Part shown: positions 16,702-25,351 of the stretch, one piece after another
Layout of the letters: the number at the start of each line of letters is the position of its first letter
How positions within the stretch are numbered: the first letter of the stretch is position 1
Origin: Streptomyces sp. NRRL S-1022
Lineage (GTDB): Bacteria; Actinomycetota; Actinomycetes; Streptomycetales; Streptomycetaceae
DNA length: 64,000 nucleotides
NCBI RefSeq assembly: GCF_000720135.1
Contig: NZ_JOIU01000003.1
Span: 124,001 to 188,000 of the forward strand
Reading direction: 5' to 3'
Position numbers and translations under genes: made by a program
Notes under the pieces: generated by a model
What the model was told of the DNA's origin: nothing
What the model saw: the letters and a program-made list of their open reading frames with translations, nothing else
The model's database searches: none

Positions 16702-16734
16702 GGAGCGGGAGGCAGTGAGACCGCCTCCCGCTCC
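16702..16734. terminator. Hairpin terminator, 12-bp perfect stem
   Basis: GGAGCGGGAGGC (16702-16713), nine-base loop, GCCTCCCGCTCC (16723-16734). It sits about 50 bases from the degraded att site and looks like a Streptomyces intrinsic terminator. Confidence 0.65.
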
Positions 16735-16786
16735 TCGTGTCGACGTCCGCCCTGGTCAGCGCGTTGTTCCTGCTGTTCCTCGGCGA

Positions 16787-16831
16787 GTGTCCCGGCAGGA
16801 CTGGAACCCGCGTACACGGCTCCGCAGAGAT
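16787..16831 (-). repeat. Degraded att site: remnant of the 3' half of tRNA-Arg
   Basis: The stretch TGTCCCGGCAGGACTGGAAC... matches, with scattered mismatches, the 3' half of the tRNA-Arg at 42404-42447 (TGCCCCCGGCAGGATTCGAAC...), including ACACGGCTCC. No 5' half of a tRNA follows. It marks the old outer boundary of the decayed element. Confidence 0.6.
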
Positions 16832-16865
16832 AGTGGAACTATGTCACGAGAGTGCCGTGGGGCAT

Positions 16866-18167
16866 CTAGCTGACCCAGATACCCTCGGGCGACAGTCGGC
16901 GCGCGAGCTGGCGGCCGGCGTCGCTGATCGGGGTCGACCAGGACACGTCGCCGATCTGACACCCGAAGTCGTCGGCAAGTGCTTGCACGAGTTTCGCACC
17001 GAGGCCCTGGCGTCGGTAGGAGCCTGCAATCCAGATCAGGTCGATCCGCGGTCGAAGAGTGCCATCGTGAGCGCCAGAACTCGACTCGGAGAGTAGATCC
17101 CATCGGCTGTGCTCGCTGGTGTCCGTGGCGACTAGGTAGCCGATGACGTACTCGTTTGCCTTCAGTAGAAACGCTCGATCGTTGCCGGGTACTTCTTCGG
17201 GTGCGTCGAGATAATCCCAGGAGTTGAAGTCGTAATGGTTCTCTCTCATGGGCATCCGTCCCGCCTTGGCCGCGAGTTTCCGCCAGGAGATGGGCGAGTC
17301 AGGCCGTACCACGGCGAGGTTGCCAGGCCACATCAGGTTCTTGGGTACCCGGATGCCAAATGCCCATGCTGCATGGTGCGAGGTGTGGGCTCTACTGTCG
17401 TCCCATTGATCCCTCAGGGACATTCCGCAGGGGCAGTCGCCACTGGTTTTCATGTCAATTTCATCGAAACGGACTGGCTTTGCGCCATGGCTCAGGTTCT
17501 GTTCTCTTCCACCTACCCAGGGGCGGAGAGCCGCATCGTCCGATTCGACGTACCCGGACCAGTGATCCACCCATCCGGGGTACTGCTCGGGATGCATTTC
17601 CCGAATCGTTTTCTGGATGGCGGATACTGTCGGTCGAACCCACACGCTCCCGGCGGTCGCTCGACCGTTCAGGCGTAGTCCCCACTGGTTGGCCTTGCCT
17701 CGCAAGAAGTTGAGGAACGCGTGTGGTGGTGACTGGAAGTCGACACCTCGAACCAGTTCACGTTCACCGGGGGAGAGCCACTGTTCAATGGGCAGGTCAA
17801 GGCGATCGGCAAGCGCATGGAGTTGACTGTAATCATCTTCAATCTCCGCGCAACGCAACGCTTCTACCGTGGCTTCCACCTGTGAGAACTGCACAGGAAT
17901 GGTGATCCAGCGGACGCCTTCACCCCACGAGAAGTCGCCAGAGTAGCCGTCGTACCAGATCCGGTCTGTGGACGCGAGACGCACCCTGTCGACAGCTTCC
18001 TTGTATACGGTGGGTAGTTCGGGCTCTTGCCCACGTGTGGACGTGGCATCGACATAGTCGTCGCCGTCGAGTTCGACACTTGCGTACCAGCGGTAGGCCC
18101 GGACAGTGATCTTCCGGGATTTGGAGGGACGGGCGTCGGGATCCAGGTAGATCGTTCGCTCGGTCAT
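16866..18167 (-). CDS. Zinc-finger GNAT acetyltransferase resembling eukaryotic Eco1/ESCO
   Basis: A 433-residue protein. The N-terminal 235 residues match nothing I recognise. Residues 245-265 carry a C-P-C-G-M ... H-T-S-H-H finger, followed by a segment AFGIRVPKNLMW and then a GNAT fold with the acetyl-CoA loop RRQGLG at 385-390, preceded by IDLIWIAG, and the C-terminal strand-loop WSTPISDAGRQLARR at 410-424. Finger, RIWV-like strand, RR-x-G-[IL]-[GA] and 'S-x-P-x-x-x-G' in this order is the layout of sister-chromatid cohesion acetyltransferases (Eco1/ESCO). The finger here is CxC rather than CxxC. ATG at 18167 chosen. Lower GC than the chromosome; part of the decayed element. Substrate unknown. 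Confidence 0.65.
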   Translation of the reverse strand: MTERTIYLDPDARPSKSRKITVRAYRWYASVELDGDDYVDATSTRGQEPELPTVYKEAVDRVRLASTDRIWYDGYSGDFSWGEGVRWITIPVQFSQVEATVEALRCAEIEDDYSQLHALADRLDLPIEQWLSPGERELVRGVDFQSPPHAFLNFLRGKANQWGLRLNGRATAGSVWVRPTVSAIQKTIREMHPEQYPGWVDHWSGYVESDDAALRPWVGGREQNLSHGAKPVRFDEIDMKTSGDCPCGMSLRDQWDDSRAHTSHHAAWAFGIRVPKNLMWPGNLAVVRPDSPISWRKLAAKAGRMPMRENHYDFNSWDYLDAPEEVPGNDRAFLLKANEYVIGYLVATDTSEHSRWDLLSESSSGAHDGTLRPRIDLIWIAGSYRRQGLGAKLVQALADDFGCQIGDVSWSTPISDAGRQLARRLSPEGIWVS

Positions 18168-18316
18168 GCGCAGAGCTCCGTAACTTCGGGGCGGGCCGTT
18201 CACACGCCCGCCCTAGCCGTCCGTCGACAACGCTCCATCGCCCCAGCGGCCTGACCGGCTTCCACAGTCCCGAGGGCCTCGCCGGGCCGGATCGGCGTCG
18301 GTGCCTGGGTGGGGGA

Positions 18317-20119
18317 TCAGAGCGCGTTCATGGTGTATCCCCACCAAGGGGCGCGCGCACCATCCGAGGTGACCCGGCCACTGTCAGGGCTGACCCATTC
18401 ACGCTTGGCGGTGGAGAGGTTGTAGAGCGCCCGCTGGTAGTCGTCCCAGGTGCCTTCCCACCCGCCTGCAGGTGTGTCGTTGTAGCTCGACGCTGCCGTC
18501 CAGATGTGGTTGTTGTCGTACCACGTCGGCACGGGGCCGTTGACCCCGATCGCGCCGTAGTCGCGTACGTTGCTGAACCCGTCGGCGTCGGTGATGACGG
18601 TGTGCAAGGAATTGTCGGGCTGCGGGGCGTAGTGGGCGATACGGGTACCGTCCGGGGAGGCTGACAGCACTGCCGCGTCCGCTACGCGGCTGGGGTCCAC
18701 CGGGTTCCCCGGTGTACCGACATAGTCTGCGATGGCGCTGTTGGGGGTCAGGGCACCGCTGTCCAGGTGGTAGATCCACTGCCCGTTCGGTGCCTCATTG
18801 CTTGTGTTGCCTCCGTAGACCGCTACTTCATCACCCGCAGGGTCCGGGACTGGCAGGTTCTCCGGCTCCATGCCCCACCCGTTGAGGGTGTTCGCGCTGT
18901 CCGGGAGAGTCGGGTAGGTCGCCGCTGCGGTGTCCGGGTTGTAGAAGACGCGACCCACGCCGCCGTAAGCGCCGATGACACGGGCGGTCACCAGGTGGCT
19001 GACCGACCCGGCGTTCACGGGCGTCGGCAGGAAGACGATGTCGACGAAGGCGTCTCCATCCTGCTGGCCGGTGAGGGCCTTCGCCGGCGCTGTGCCCGTC
19101 AGGTTCTGCACGTGGATGGTCTGGGTGTTGCTGCCCTGGTAGGGACTGGCGAACGGCACGGTTCCCCAGGCCGCCCAGGTAGCGTCGTCGTTGAGCGCAA
19201 CCTCGGTGACGCTGCTGGTGGACGGAACTGTGGCCAGCGTGCGCACTGCCTGCCCGGGGCGTTTGGCTTTGACCTGCCACGAGTAGTCCTGCCTCTGTTC
19301 GCTCCACAGCGTGGTGCCGTCGGGGCCTGCGGCGTGGGCCTTGATGGTCGTGCCATAGCCGGAGGCGGTGTACAGGGTGCGGGTCGCTCCTCCGGAGGGG
19401 GAGTACGCCACGATGCGAGCCGCGTTGGCGGTGTCGACGCCGAATACATACGGGGCGGTGAACGGCCCGGTGACGGTCTGCTTGACCGTCGCGCTGGTGG
19501 CTGCGCGCGCGTAGCCCGCGGCGGGAGCCACGACTCGGTAGGAGGTCGTGCCGCGGGATGAGGTGTCCAGGGAGAAGGCGTGCTTCCCGCCGGACGAGGT
19601 GGTGGCATTCACGAGGGTCTTCCAGGCACCGCCGGAGTAGCGTTGCAGGGTGACCGGCCTGACCGCAGCAGGAGAGAGGGTGACGGTCAGGGTGGCCGGC
19701 GCCGCCAGCTCGACTGTCGGCGCACTGAGACGCGCGGTAGCCGTGGTCTTCGCATATGCGGTCCACGAGACGGGGCGGGAGGTTGCCGAGGCGTACTTCG
19801 AGGTCTTCAGCGCGAACAGGCGAGCGGAGTGACGTCCGGCGATGGTGTTCTTCTGGCTGAAGTAGGCATCGCCGTGGGAGTTGGTCTTCCCGGAAGCGAC
19901 CTTCACCCAGTGCCCGGAGACGAGCTCCTGCCACTCGTAGGCACGGCCGATCGACGGGTAGATGTGTCCGCGCAGGTTCACCGTTCCCCCGACCGACGTG
20001 GACAGTGACGAGGACGTGATGGTGGCAGTGGACTTGGTGGCCGCCTCTGCTGGCGCGGTCACTACGACGGTTGCTGCTACCGCCACCACGGCAGTAGCTG
20101 CAAGGCGGCGTATGGGCAC
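18317..20119 (-). CDS. Secreted protein with N-terminal Ig-like units and a C-terminal propeller-like domain
   Basis: About 600 residues. GTG at 20119 has AGGAG upstream and opens a Sec signal peptide (RRLAATAVVAVAATVVVTAPAEA) cut near residue 27. Residues about 30-200 look like two Ig-like beta domains (GGTVNLRGHIYP ... and ...LTVTLSPAAVRPVTLQRYSGGAWKTL). The remainder has TolB/propeller-like strands such as LSASPDGTRIAHYAP near 480. No catalytic motif is visible. Exported, possibly adhesive or ligand-binding. It lies between the ESCO-like gene and the decayed rep; it may be cargo of the old element. A palindrome pair upstream (20166-20191) may regulate it. Confidence 0.75.
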   Translation of the reverse strand: MPIRRLAATAVVAVAATVVVTAPAEAATKSTATITSSSLSTSVGGTVNLRGHIYPSIGRAYEWQELVSGHWVKVASGKTNSHGDAYFSQKNTIAGRHSARLFALKTSKYASATSRPVSWTAYAKTTATARLSAPTVELAAPATLTVTLSPAAVRPVTLQRYSGGAWKTLVNATTSSGGKHAFSLDTSSRGTTSYRVVAPAAGYARAATSATVKQTVTGPFTAPYVFGVDTANAARIVAYSPSGGATRTLYTASGYGTTIKAHAAGPDGTTLWSEQRQDYSWQVKAKRPGQAVRTLATVPSTSSVTEVALNDDATWAAWGTVPFASPYQGSNTQTIHVQNLTGTAPAKALTGQQDGDAFVDIVFLPTPVNAGSVSHLVTARVIGAYGGVGRVFYNPDTAAATYPTLPDSANTLNGWGMEPENLPVPDPAGDEVAVYGGNTSNEAPNGQWIYHLDSGALTPNSAIADYVGTPGNPVDPSRVADAAVLSASPDGTRIAHYAPQPDNSLHTVITDADGFSNVRDYGAIGVNGPVPTWYDNNHIWTAASSYNDTPAGGWEGTWDDYQRALYNLSTAKREWVSPDSGRVTSDGARAPWWGYTMNAL

Positions 20120-20407
20120 GGAGTCTCCTGGTTGATAGAGCGATGACAGAGCCACTCTCTACGGCGTTGGCCAACGTACTGGCATATGCCAAACGAGTTG
20201 ACGTCGCCCCTCGGATTTCTGAAGTGGTCCGCGCGCACGGTCACCGCGAGCGGTCAGCGGCAACAGGCCGTCCAGTGCGCGTGCACTCTTCCGAGCCGGG
20301 GCGGGGCCGAGTGCCGAGGCCCCGCTGAGTCGCTACGCCACGTGGGTCGACGGTCGAGAGGAGGCCGCCGACCGGAAGACCGGAGGCCGCCGCTGGCAGA
20401 ACTCTCC
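20120..20407. other. Intergenic region with two adjacent palindromes
   Basis: GTTGGCCAAC (20166-20175) and TGGCATATGCCA (20180-20191) are perfect palindromes about 50-75 bases upstream of the secreted-protein start, plausible operator or promoter-overlapping sites. The rest up to the decayed rep gene holds no convincing gene. Confidence 0.45.
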
Positions 20408-21717
20408 ATGCTGGCCTCGCTGGGCACCATGCCCGAGCTGGCTTGCCAACTCTCCGGCCTGGGCGGCTGCACCAACCCCATCCGCCTCGACGGCCACCGC
20501 ACCGAATACGACGTCACCCCGACCACTGGCGAGATCGGCCGAGTCCTGCACCACCTCGGCTCCGGCTCGCTCCCCGCCGGCCAGCTCCCAACAACCGCCG
20601 CGCCACCCGCTGTGCCGCCTGCGCCGAGACCTACCGCCGCGACACCTTCCACCTGATCACCGCCGGTCTGCGGGGTGGCAAGGGCACATCGGAACAGGTC
20701 GGCACACACCCCCGTGTCTTCGCCACCTTCACCGCCCCCGGCTTCGGCCCGGTCCACAACCGCCCCTCCGCCGGACGCGACTGCCGCTGCGGCCTCCGGC
20801 ACGACGAAACGGATCCCGCCCTGGGCTCGCCCCTCGACCCGGAGACCTACGCCTACGAAGCGGCCGTGCTCTGGAACGCGCACGCTGGAGCGCTGTGGCG
20901 GCGCTTTTCGATTCACCTCCGCCGCGAGGTCGCCAAGCGTTCCGGTCTCACCCAACGCGCCTTCCGCGATCACGCCCGGATCTCGTTCGCCAAGGTCGCC
21001 GAGTACCAGAAGCGCGGGGCCGTCCACTTCCACGCCGTCATCCGCCTCGACGGCCCCCAAGGCGGCGACACGCCTCCACCGGCCTGGGCCACCACCGAAC
21101 TGCTGACGGACGCCATCGGTGCGGCTGCCACTGCCGCACGCGTCGACGGACCGGAGATCGACGGCCGGGCGCACGCGTTCGTCTTCGGCCGCCAGCTCGA
21201 CGTCCGCCCGATCCGCTCCGCCGACTTCAACGACGGCCAGGAGCTGACCGAACGAGCCGTCGCGGCGTACATCGCCAAGTACGCCACCAAAGGCGCCGAA
21301 ACCGCGACCGGCACCCTCGACCGGCCGATCCGGTGCCCCGCCGAACTGGCCCAAGTCCGGATCACCGAACACGCCCGACGCCTGATCCGTACCGCCTGGA
21401 CATTAGGCGCCCGCCCCGAACTGGCAAACCTCCGCCTCCGTGCATGGGCGCACATGCACGGCTTCCGCGGCCACTTCTCCACCAAGTCCCGCCGCTACTC
21501 CACCACTCTCGGCGCCCTGCGGGACGCCCGCGCCGAATGGTGCCGCGCCCAGACGGCTTCGGCCGTCCCGCAGGACGGCGAAACCACGCTCGTCCTCGCC
21601 CACTGGGTCTTCGCCGGTACCGGCCTCTCCCGCGCCGAAGCCTGGCTCACCGCATCCCTCGAACCCGCCCCTCGAACGGAAGGAGAGCCGACATGGACGC
21701 CCGCCGCGACGAGCTGA
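20408..21717 (+). pseudogene. Frameshifted RepSA-type replication initiator
   Basis: The reading frame starting MLASLGTMPELACQLSGLGGC (20408) and the frame from about 20595 to 21717 together align with the intact Rep at 38628-39977: LGGC..IRLDGHR, then NNRRATRC.ACAETYR.DTFHL.TAGL, FHAVIRLDG (HUH-like motif) and AAYIAKYATKG. They are joined by a shift at about 20585-20595, where GGCCAGCTC is followed directly by CCAACAAC; compared with Rep2 about 10 bases (the LIRC codons) are missing. The C-terminal stop used in Rep2 (ATGA) is changed to ATGG, so the frame reads on to 21717 and overlaps xis by 25 bases. The element therefore probably cannot replicate by itself. Confidence 0.85.
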
Positions 21718-21887
21718 TGACCGTTCGCCAAGTCTTGGACGAACTGGGCGGCGTTTCTCGCCGGACGTTCTACCGCTGGCGCGAGCTGGGACAGGGGCCG
21801 GCCGCATTCAAGCTCCCCAACGGTGAGCTTCGGGCCTGGCGCAGTGATTTCACCTCGTGGCTACGACAGTTGGAGGAGGCCGCGTGA
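21693..21887 (+). CDS. xis: Excisionase (MerR-like HTH), decayed element
   Basis: A 64-residue protein, MDARRDELMTVRQVLDELGG..., with the winged-helix excisionase pattern VSRRTFYRWRELGQGP and a tryptophan-rich end (WRSDFTSWLRQLEE). About 85% of residues match the Xis of the intact element by eye. AAGGAGA precedes the ATG. Its stop overlaps the integrase GTG (GTGA), so the two are coupled. Appears intact although rep and int are damaged. Confidence 0.85.
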   Translation: MDARRDELMTVRQVLDELGGVSRRTFYRWRELGQGPAAFKLPNGELRAWRSDFTSWLRQLEEAA

Positions 21888-22990
21888 AGTCTCTCGACGT
21901 CAAGGTCTGGGGCGTACGCAAGCGGGACACCAAGACTCCCTCGTACGGCGTCCGCTGGTCCGTCGCGGGCAACGTCTTCTCTGACTCGTTCCGCACCAAG
22001 GCACTCGCCGATCACTACCGCGCGAAGCTCATGAGTGCCATGCGGGGCGGCGAAGAGTTCGACACGGAGACTGGTCTTCCGGCTTCGATGGAAGAGAAAA
22101 AGTCGCCATTGTCCTGGTACGACTTCGCCCTCAGGTATCTCGCAATGAAGTGGCCGCACGCTGCACCCAATACGCGAGACGGTATCAACGAATCTCTGAC
22201 CAGCGTGACCATGGAACTGCTAGCGGAGCGCGCTAGACGACCGTCCGACGAGGAGATCCGCAAGGCCTTACGTAACTGGGCCTTCGTGCTGCCAGGTCCC
22301 GACGACCGGGAAGTCCCGGACGATGTCCGGAACGTCCTGCACTGGGTAGCGAAGGCTTCCCGGCCGCTCGCGGACGGATACCGGCGTGCGCGCGGCCGGC
22401 GTCTCGTCGGGCTGTTCGCGGCGATGTACTTCGGTGGCCTCCGGCCCGCTGAGGCGGTCGGCCTGGTAGAGACTGACCTTCTCCTCCCTGAGCAGGGCTG
22501 GGGATCGGCACTGCTTCACCGGCCCCGTCCCTCCGTCAGCAAGCAGTGGACGGACTCGGGGGAGACCCACGACGACCGCGGGCTCAAGAATCGACCGGCT
22601 GAGGACGTTCGGCGCGTGCCCATCCCGCCCCAGCTTGTTGCCGTGCTGCGGGAGCACTTGGCCACGTTCGGCACGGCGGAGGACGGGCGGCTCTTCTCCA
22701 GTGAGAAGGGTTCGGTCGTCCCGTCGTCGACCTACTACCGCGTGTGGCAGGAGGCTCGGCTCCTGGCGCTTCCGCCGGCTGTCGCGGCCTCGCCGCTTGC
22801 GAGCAGGCCGTACGACCTTCGGCACTCGGCGCTGTCGACGTGGCTCAATGCGGGAGTGGATCCCACCGAGGTTGCCGAGCGCGCCGACAACAGCGTTGAG
22901 GTCCTGCTGACCCGGTACGCGAAGTGCCTCGATGGTCGGCAGGACGTCGCCAACCGGCGCATCGAGGACCTGCTCCGCGAGTACGAGTGA
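21884..22990 (+). CDS. int: Tyrosine-recombinase integrase with an internal in-frame deletion
   Basis: 368 residues against 457 for the homologous integrase at 40168. Both begin VKSLDVKVWGVRKR and share the catalytic C-terminal domain: LRPAEAVGL (arginine box), YDLRHSALSTW (box II) and LTRYAKCLDG (tyrosine). Relative to Int2, about 89 residues are missing between RPL and GY(S/R)RARGRR, at about nucleotide 22370, removing the end of the core-binding domain and the linker into the catalytic domain. The frame is kept. The missing part normally clamps DNA, so the protein is probably inactive, though it may still bind. Start GTG follows GGAGG. Confidence 0.85.
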   Translation: MKSLDVKVWGVRKRDTKTPSYGVRWSVAGNVFSDSFRTKALADHYRAKLMSAMRGGEEFDTETGLPASMEEKKSPLSWYDFALRYLAMKWPHAAPNTRDGINESLTSVTMELLAERARRPSDEEIRKALRNWAFVLPGPDDREVPDDVRNVLHWVAKASRPLADGYRRARGRRLVGLFAAMYFGGLRPAEAVGLVETDLLLPEQGWGSALLHRPRPSVSKQWTDSGETHDDRGLKNRPAEDVRRVPIPPQLVAVLREHLATFGTAEDGRLFSSEKGSVVPSSTYYRVWQEARLLALPPAVAASPLASRPYDLRHSALSTWLNAGVDPTEVAERADNSVEVLLTRYAKCLDGRQDVANRRIEDLLREYE

Positions 22991-23336
22991 CGTTCACTTG
23001 ACCGCGCGCGAGGCCCCTGACGTCCTTGTCAAGGGGCCTCGTTGGTTGGCGATGAGGCTGCTCTTGCGCCGTGTATGACGCTAGGACTCGCTCGATGCCC
23101 GGATCCCTCGGTGGATGAACGCTCTCCTGCGACCGTCACCTCTCCTGGCGCGGATGTCGTCAGGCCCCAGTTGATCGAGTGGCTGGATGGCGGCTTGAGC
23201 GTGCCGGGATGGTGGCCTGTCGGAGCAGTTGGGAGTCGCGAGGTCACAACTGGGTGACTGTCTTCACCGATTCCTTACATCGGACCCACCGGCGTAGGTA
23301 GTTTCACCCCTCACGTACTCAACCCCGGGGGGTCCT
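22991..23336. other. Intergenic region after int1
   Basis: It contains the int1 terminator (23010-23040) and then about 290 bases without a convincing gene, ending in GGGGGG as the ribosome-binding region of the next gene. Confidence 0.5.
23010..23040 (+). terminator. Hairpin terminator after int1
   Basis: GAGGCCCC-TGAC ... GTCAA-GGGGCCTC forms a stem directly after the integrase stop. Confidence 0.75.
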
Positions 23337-23852
23337 GTGAGCTACTACCAGCCTCAACCGCCGCCGTTCCAGCCTCCACCCGGACCGCCGGCCGCCCGTC
23401 CCGCACCCAAGTGGGCGCGTAAGCGATTCGTACTGCCCGCACTGGGCCTCGCGTTCATCATCGGCGTGGGCAGCGCCGGCGCCGACGACCAGAACCCGAA
23501 CGCGACGAAGGCGGTGGCTGACCACAAGGCGCAGCCGACGACCACGGCCACGGTCACCGCGACAGCCACGGCAACGGAGACCGCGAAGCCCAAGCCCGCG
23601 CCGACAGTGACGAAGACGGTCAAGGTCAAGGTGAAGGTGACCGTCACCGCGCACGCCGCCGCGGGGTCGGGAACGGGCGGCAGTTCGACGTCTGGCGGAT
23701 CCTCGTCCAGCGGCGGGTCCAGCTCGTCAGGTGGCTCCAGCTCTGCGGGCGGCGGTGCGACGGCTCTGTGCAACGACGGCACGTACTCGTACGCCGCTCA
23801 CCACCAGGGGGCCTGCTCGCATCACGGTGGCGTGGCTGTCTTCTACCGGTAG
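23337..23852 (+). CDS. DUF3761-type membrane-anchored protein
   Basis: A 171-residue protein: a proline-rich cytoplasmic start (YYQPQPPPFQPPP), one hydrophobic segment around 32-48, a long Thr/Ala/Lys-rich region (TATATATETAKPKPAPTVTKT), a Gly/Ser linker of SSGGSS units, and a C-terminal module LCNDGTYSYAAHHQGACSHHGG near residue 140. That last module, with two cysteines and histidines, is the DUF3761 signature, found in secreted and phage-associated proteins. Function unknown. GTG at 23337. It probably belongs to the decayed element as cargo. Confidence 0.7.
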   Translation: MSYYQPQPPPFQPPPGPPAARPAPKWARKRFVLPALGLAFIIGVGSAGADDQNPNATKAVADHKAQPTTTATVTATATATETAKPKPAPTVTKTVKVKVKVTVTAHAAAGSGTGGSSTSGGSSSSGGSSSSGGSSSAGGGATALCNDGTYSYAAHHQGACSHHGGVAVFYR

Positions 23853-24031
23853 TCAACACCTCGAGACAATGCTCCAACTGGTGGTGTGAGCCCGAAACCA
23901 CCCACCCCATAGGCGGGGTAACGGTGACTTGGGGCGGACGTGCAGCTGGCGGGCATCGACTTCCAGGTGGCCACCAGCCTCTCGTCGTGTGACCACCTCG
24001 GGTCGAAACTGTCCGTGATTCCGTAAACAGC

Positions 24032-24502
24032 TCACCGAGCGGGGAAGGTGAGTCGCAGAACGATCTCGCCGTCGTCGATCTCTCCGGTGGGCTCGAACCC
24101 GAACTTCTGGTAGAAGGGCCACGGCTCGCCGTCGCCGGGCTCGTAGCTGGTCAGCAGCTCGGTGGCGCCGTCCGCGCGAACCAGGGTGGCGACCTGCGTG
24201 AGCGCCTCTCGGCCGATCCCTCGCCCTTGGTACCGCTTGTCGACGAGGAGGCGCCAGAGGAAGTGTCGCCCTTTGTAAGGACCGGCCGGCGGTTTCCACG
24301 ACAGCATCACGAAGCCGACTGGCTCATCGCCGCGGTACACGGCGCGGTACCAGGGATTGGCCTCCGGTTTCTTCGCCGCCTCCTTGAGGGAGTAGGACAC
24401 GGAGGCGACGAATTGCTTCTGGTCACGTCGGACGCGGAGGGCACGGACGGCATCGCGGTTGTCGTCGGTGATCTCCCGTAGGTGCACGCTCGGGGATCTC
24501 AT
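24032..24502 (-). CDS. GNAT-family N-acetyltransferase (copy in the decayed element)
   Basis: 156 residues with the GNAT core: acetyl-CoA loop YQGRGIGREALTQ near 96-108, preceded by FLWRLLVDKR, and a closing FYQKFGFEPTGEI near 135. The paralogue at 41633-42103 is of identical length and about 85-90% identical by eye. Both lie between int and the att site in minus orientation, so the gene is part of the AICE backbone shared by the two elements. The substrate could be a small metabolite or antibiotic. The ATG at 24502 is followed by RSPSVHLREI. Confidence 0.88.
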   Translation of the reverse strand: MRSPSVHLREITDDNRDAVRALRVRRDQKQFVASVSYSLKEAAKKPEANPWYRAVYRGDEPVGFVMLSWKPPAGPYKGRHFLWRLLVDKRYQGRGIGREALTQVATLVRADGATELLTSYEPGDGEPWPFYQKFGFEPTGEIDDGEIVLRLTFPAR

Positions 24503-25292
24503 GCCACACCCCTTCCGCATCCGACAGCTGCGCCGTCCCGGTCAACGTGAAGAGCCGATACCGGGCGGCATTCCCGCGCATCCGCGTCGTCGAGGCCGCC
24601 AGGTCGGACGTCTTCGCAGCGTATTCGACTCAGGCGATCTGGAGCGGGACTGGCACGCCGGGCCGTGACCGCGCCCAGAGGCAGCTCCTAGGAGAGCAAC
24701 CTGGCCTGACCCGACGATGCGCATGTGCAGGCCCTTTCGTCAGTTAGATGGGCTGACCTGGGTAATCGCTCGGCCGCGACCGGCTCCCCGTCGACCCGCG
24801 GACGAGCCGGATACCGCAGTCGAAGGTGATCGCGGGAGGTTTCCTTCGAAACTTATCGAAAAGCTATTGACTTATGGCGCCTGGTGCTCATTGTGATTAG
24901 TAGGCCATAACACCGAAAGAGTTGCTAAGTCGATCAGGACGTCTAGTCGGCGTAGTGACCTGGACAGGATGTGGTCCAGGCCCCCGGCAAGCCGGCGCGA
25001 TACCGAGGCGACAGTGACGACTGAAGTTTCAGGACACGAGCAGTACTACCGGGGACTGTTTTTTTGCCCTCAGGGCGCGGCCACTGCACTGTGCTCTACC
25101 GCGACGGTCAGCCGACCGAGATCGGCTACTGCGGTGCACCGCCGATGAACCGACCCTCAGGCCCCTGGACTTGTCCGGGGGCCTTGCCGTCTGCCGGAGC
25201 TGACCTGGGCAGACGCCTCAAGATCCCGTCCACGCCTCGTCCACAGACCCCGGCATACGCCCGCTCCGGGCCGCACATGCCTGCACATACGC
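24503..25292. other. Right end of the decayed element, no clear gene
   Basis: The outer parts (24590-24680 and 25200-25292) match the region upstream of the GNAT gene in the intact element (42180-42340). About 500 bases between them are unique, AT-richer near 24840-24910, with a possible -35 TTGACT at 24867. A short frame from GTG 25014 meets a run of seven T (about 25059-25065) and another frame continues GHCTVLYRDGQPTEIGYCG to about 25200, which may be a small cysteine-containing gene broken by a T-tract slip. Evidence for a real gene is weak. Confidence 0.4.
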
Positions 25293-25334
25293 GAAGACCC
25301 CGGCCTCAGCGTTTCCGCTGGTGACGGGGTCTTT
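25293..25334 (-). terminator. Second copy of the tRNA-Arg terminator
   Basis: GAAGACCCCGGC ... GACGGGGTCTTT with the inner AGCG-TTTC-CGCT stem. It is nearly identical to 42345-42386 and belongs to the duplicated tRNA 3' flank. Confidence 0.75.
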
Positions 25335-25351
25335 GGGTACCTCATGCTGGG

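Larger units (their letters stand above)
16247..16865. other. Gene-free stretch at the left junction of the mobile region
   Basis: No open frame here has plausible codon use. It holds a strong hairpin at 16702-16734 (see separate entry) and a degraded tRNA-Arg 3' fragment at 16787-16831. Base composition falls relative to the chromosome from about 16.6 kb on. Confidence 0.6.

Noticed and set aside
16787..16831. Possible functional tRNA near the left junction
   Set aside because: Only a mismatched 3' half is present; no acceptor 5' strand or D arm follows.
20895..21887. A 330-residue plus-strand protein ending in the Xis sequence
   Set aside because: Everything before the ATG at 21693 is Rep DNA read in another frame; only the last 64 residues are Xis.
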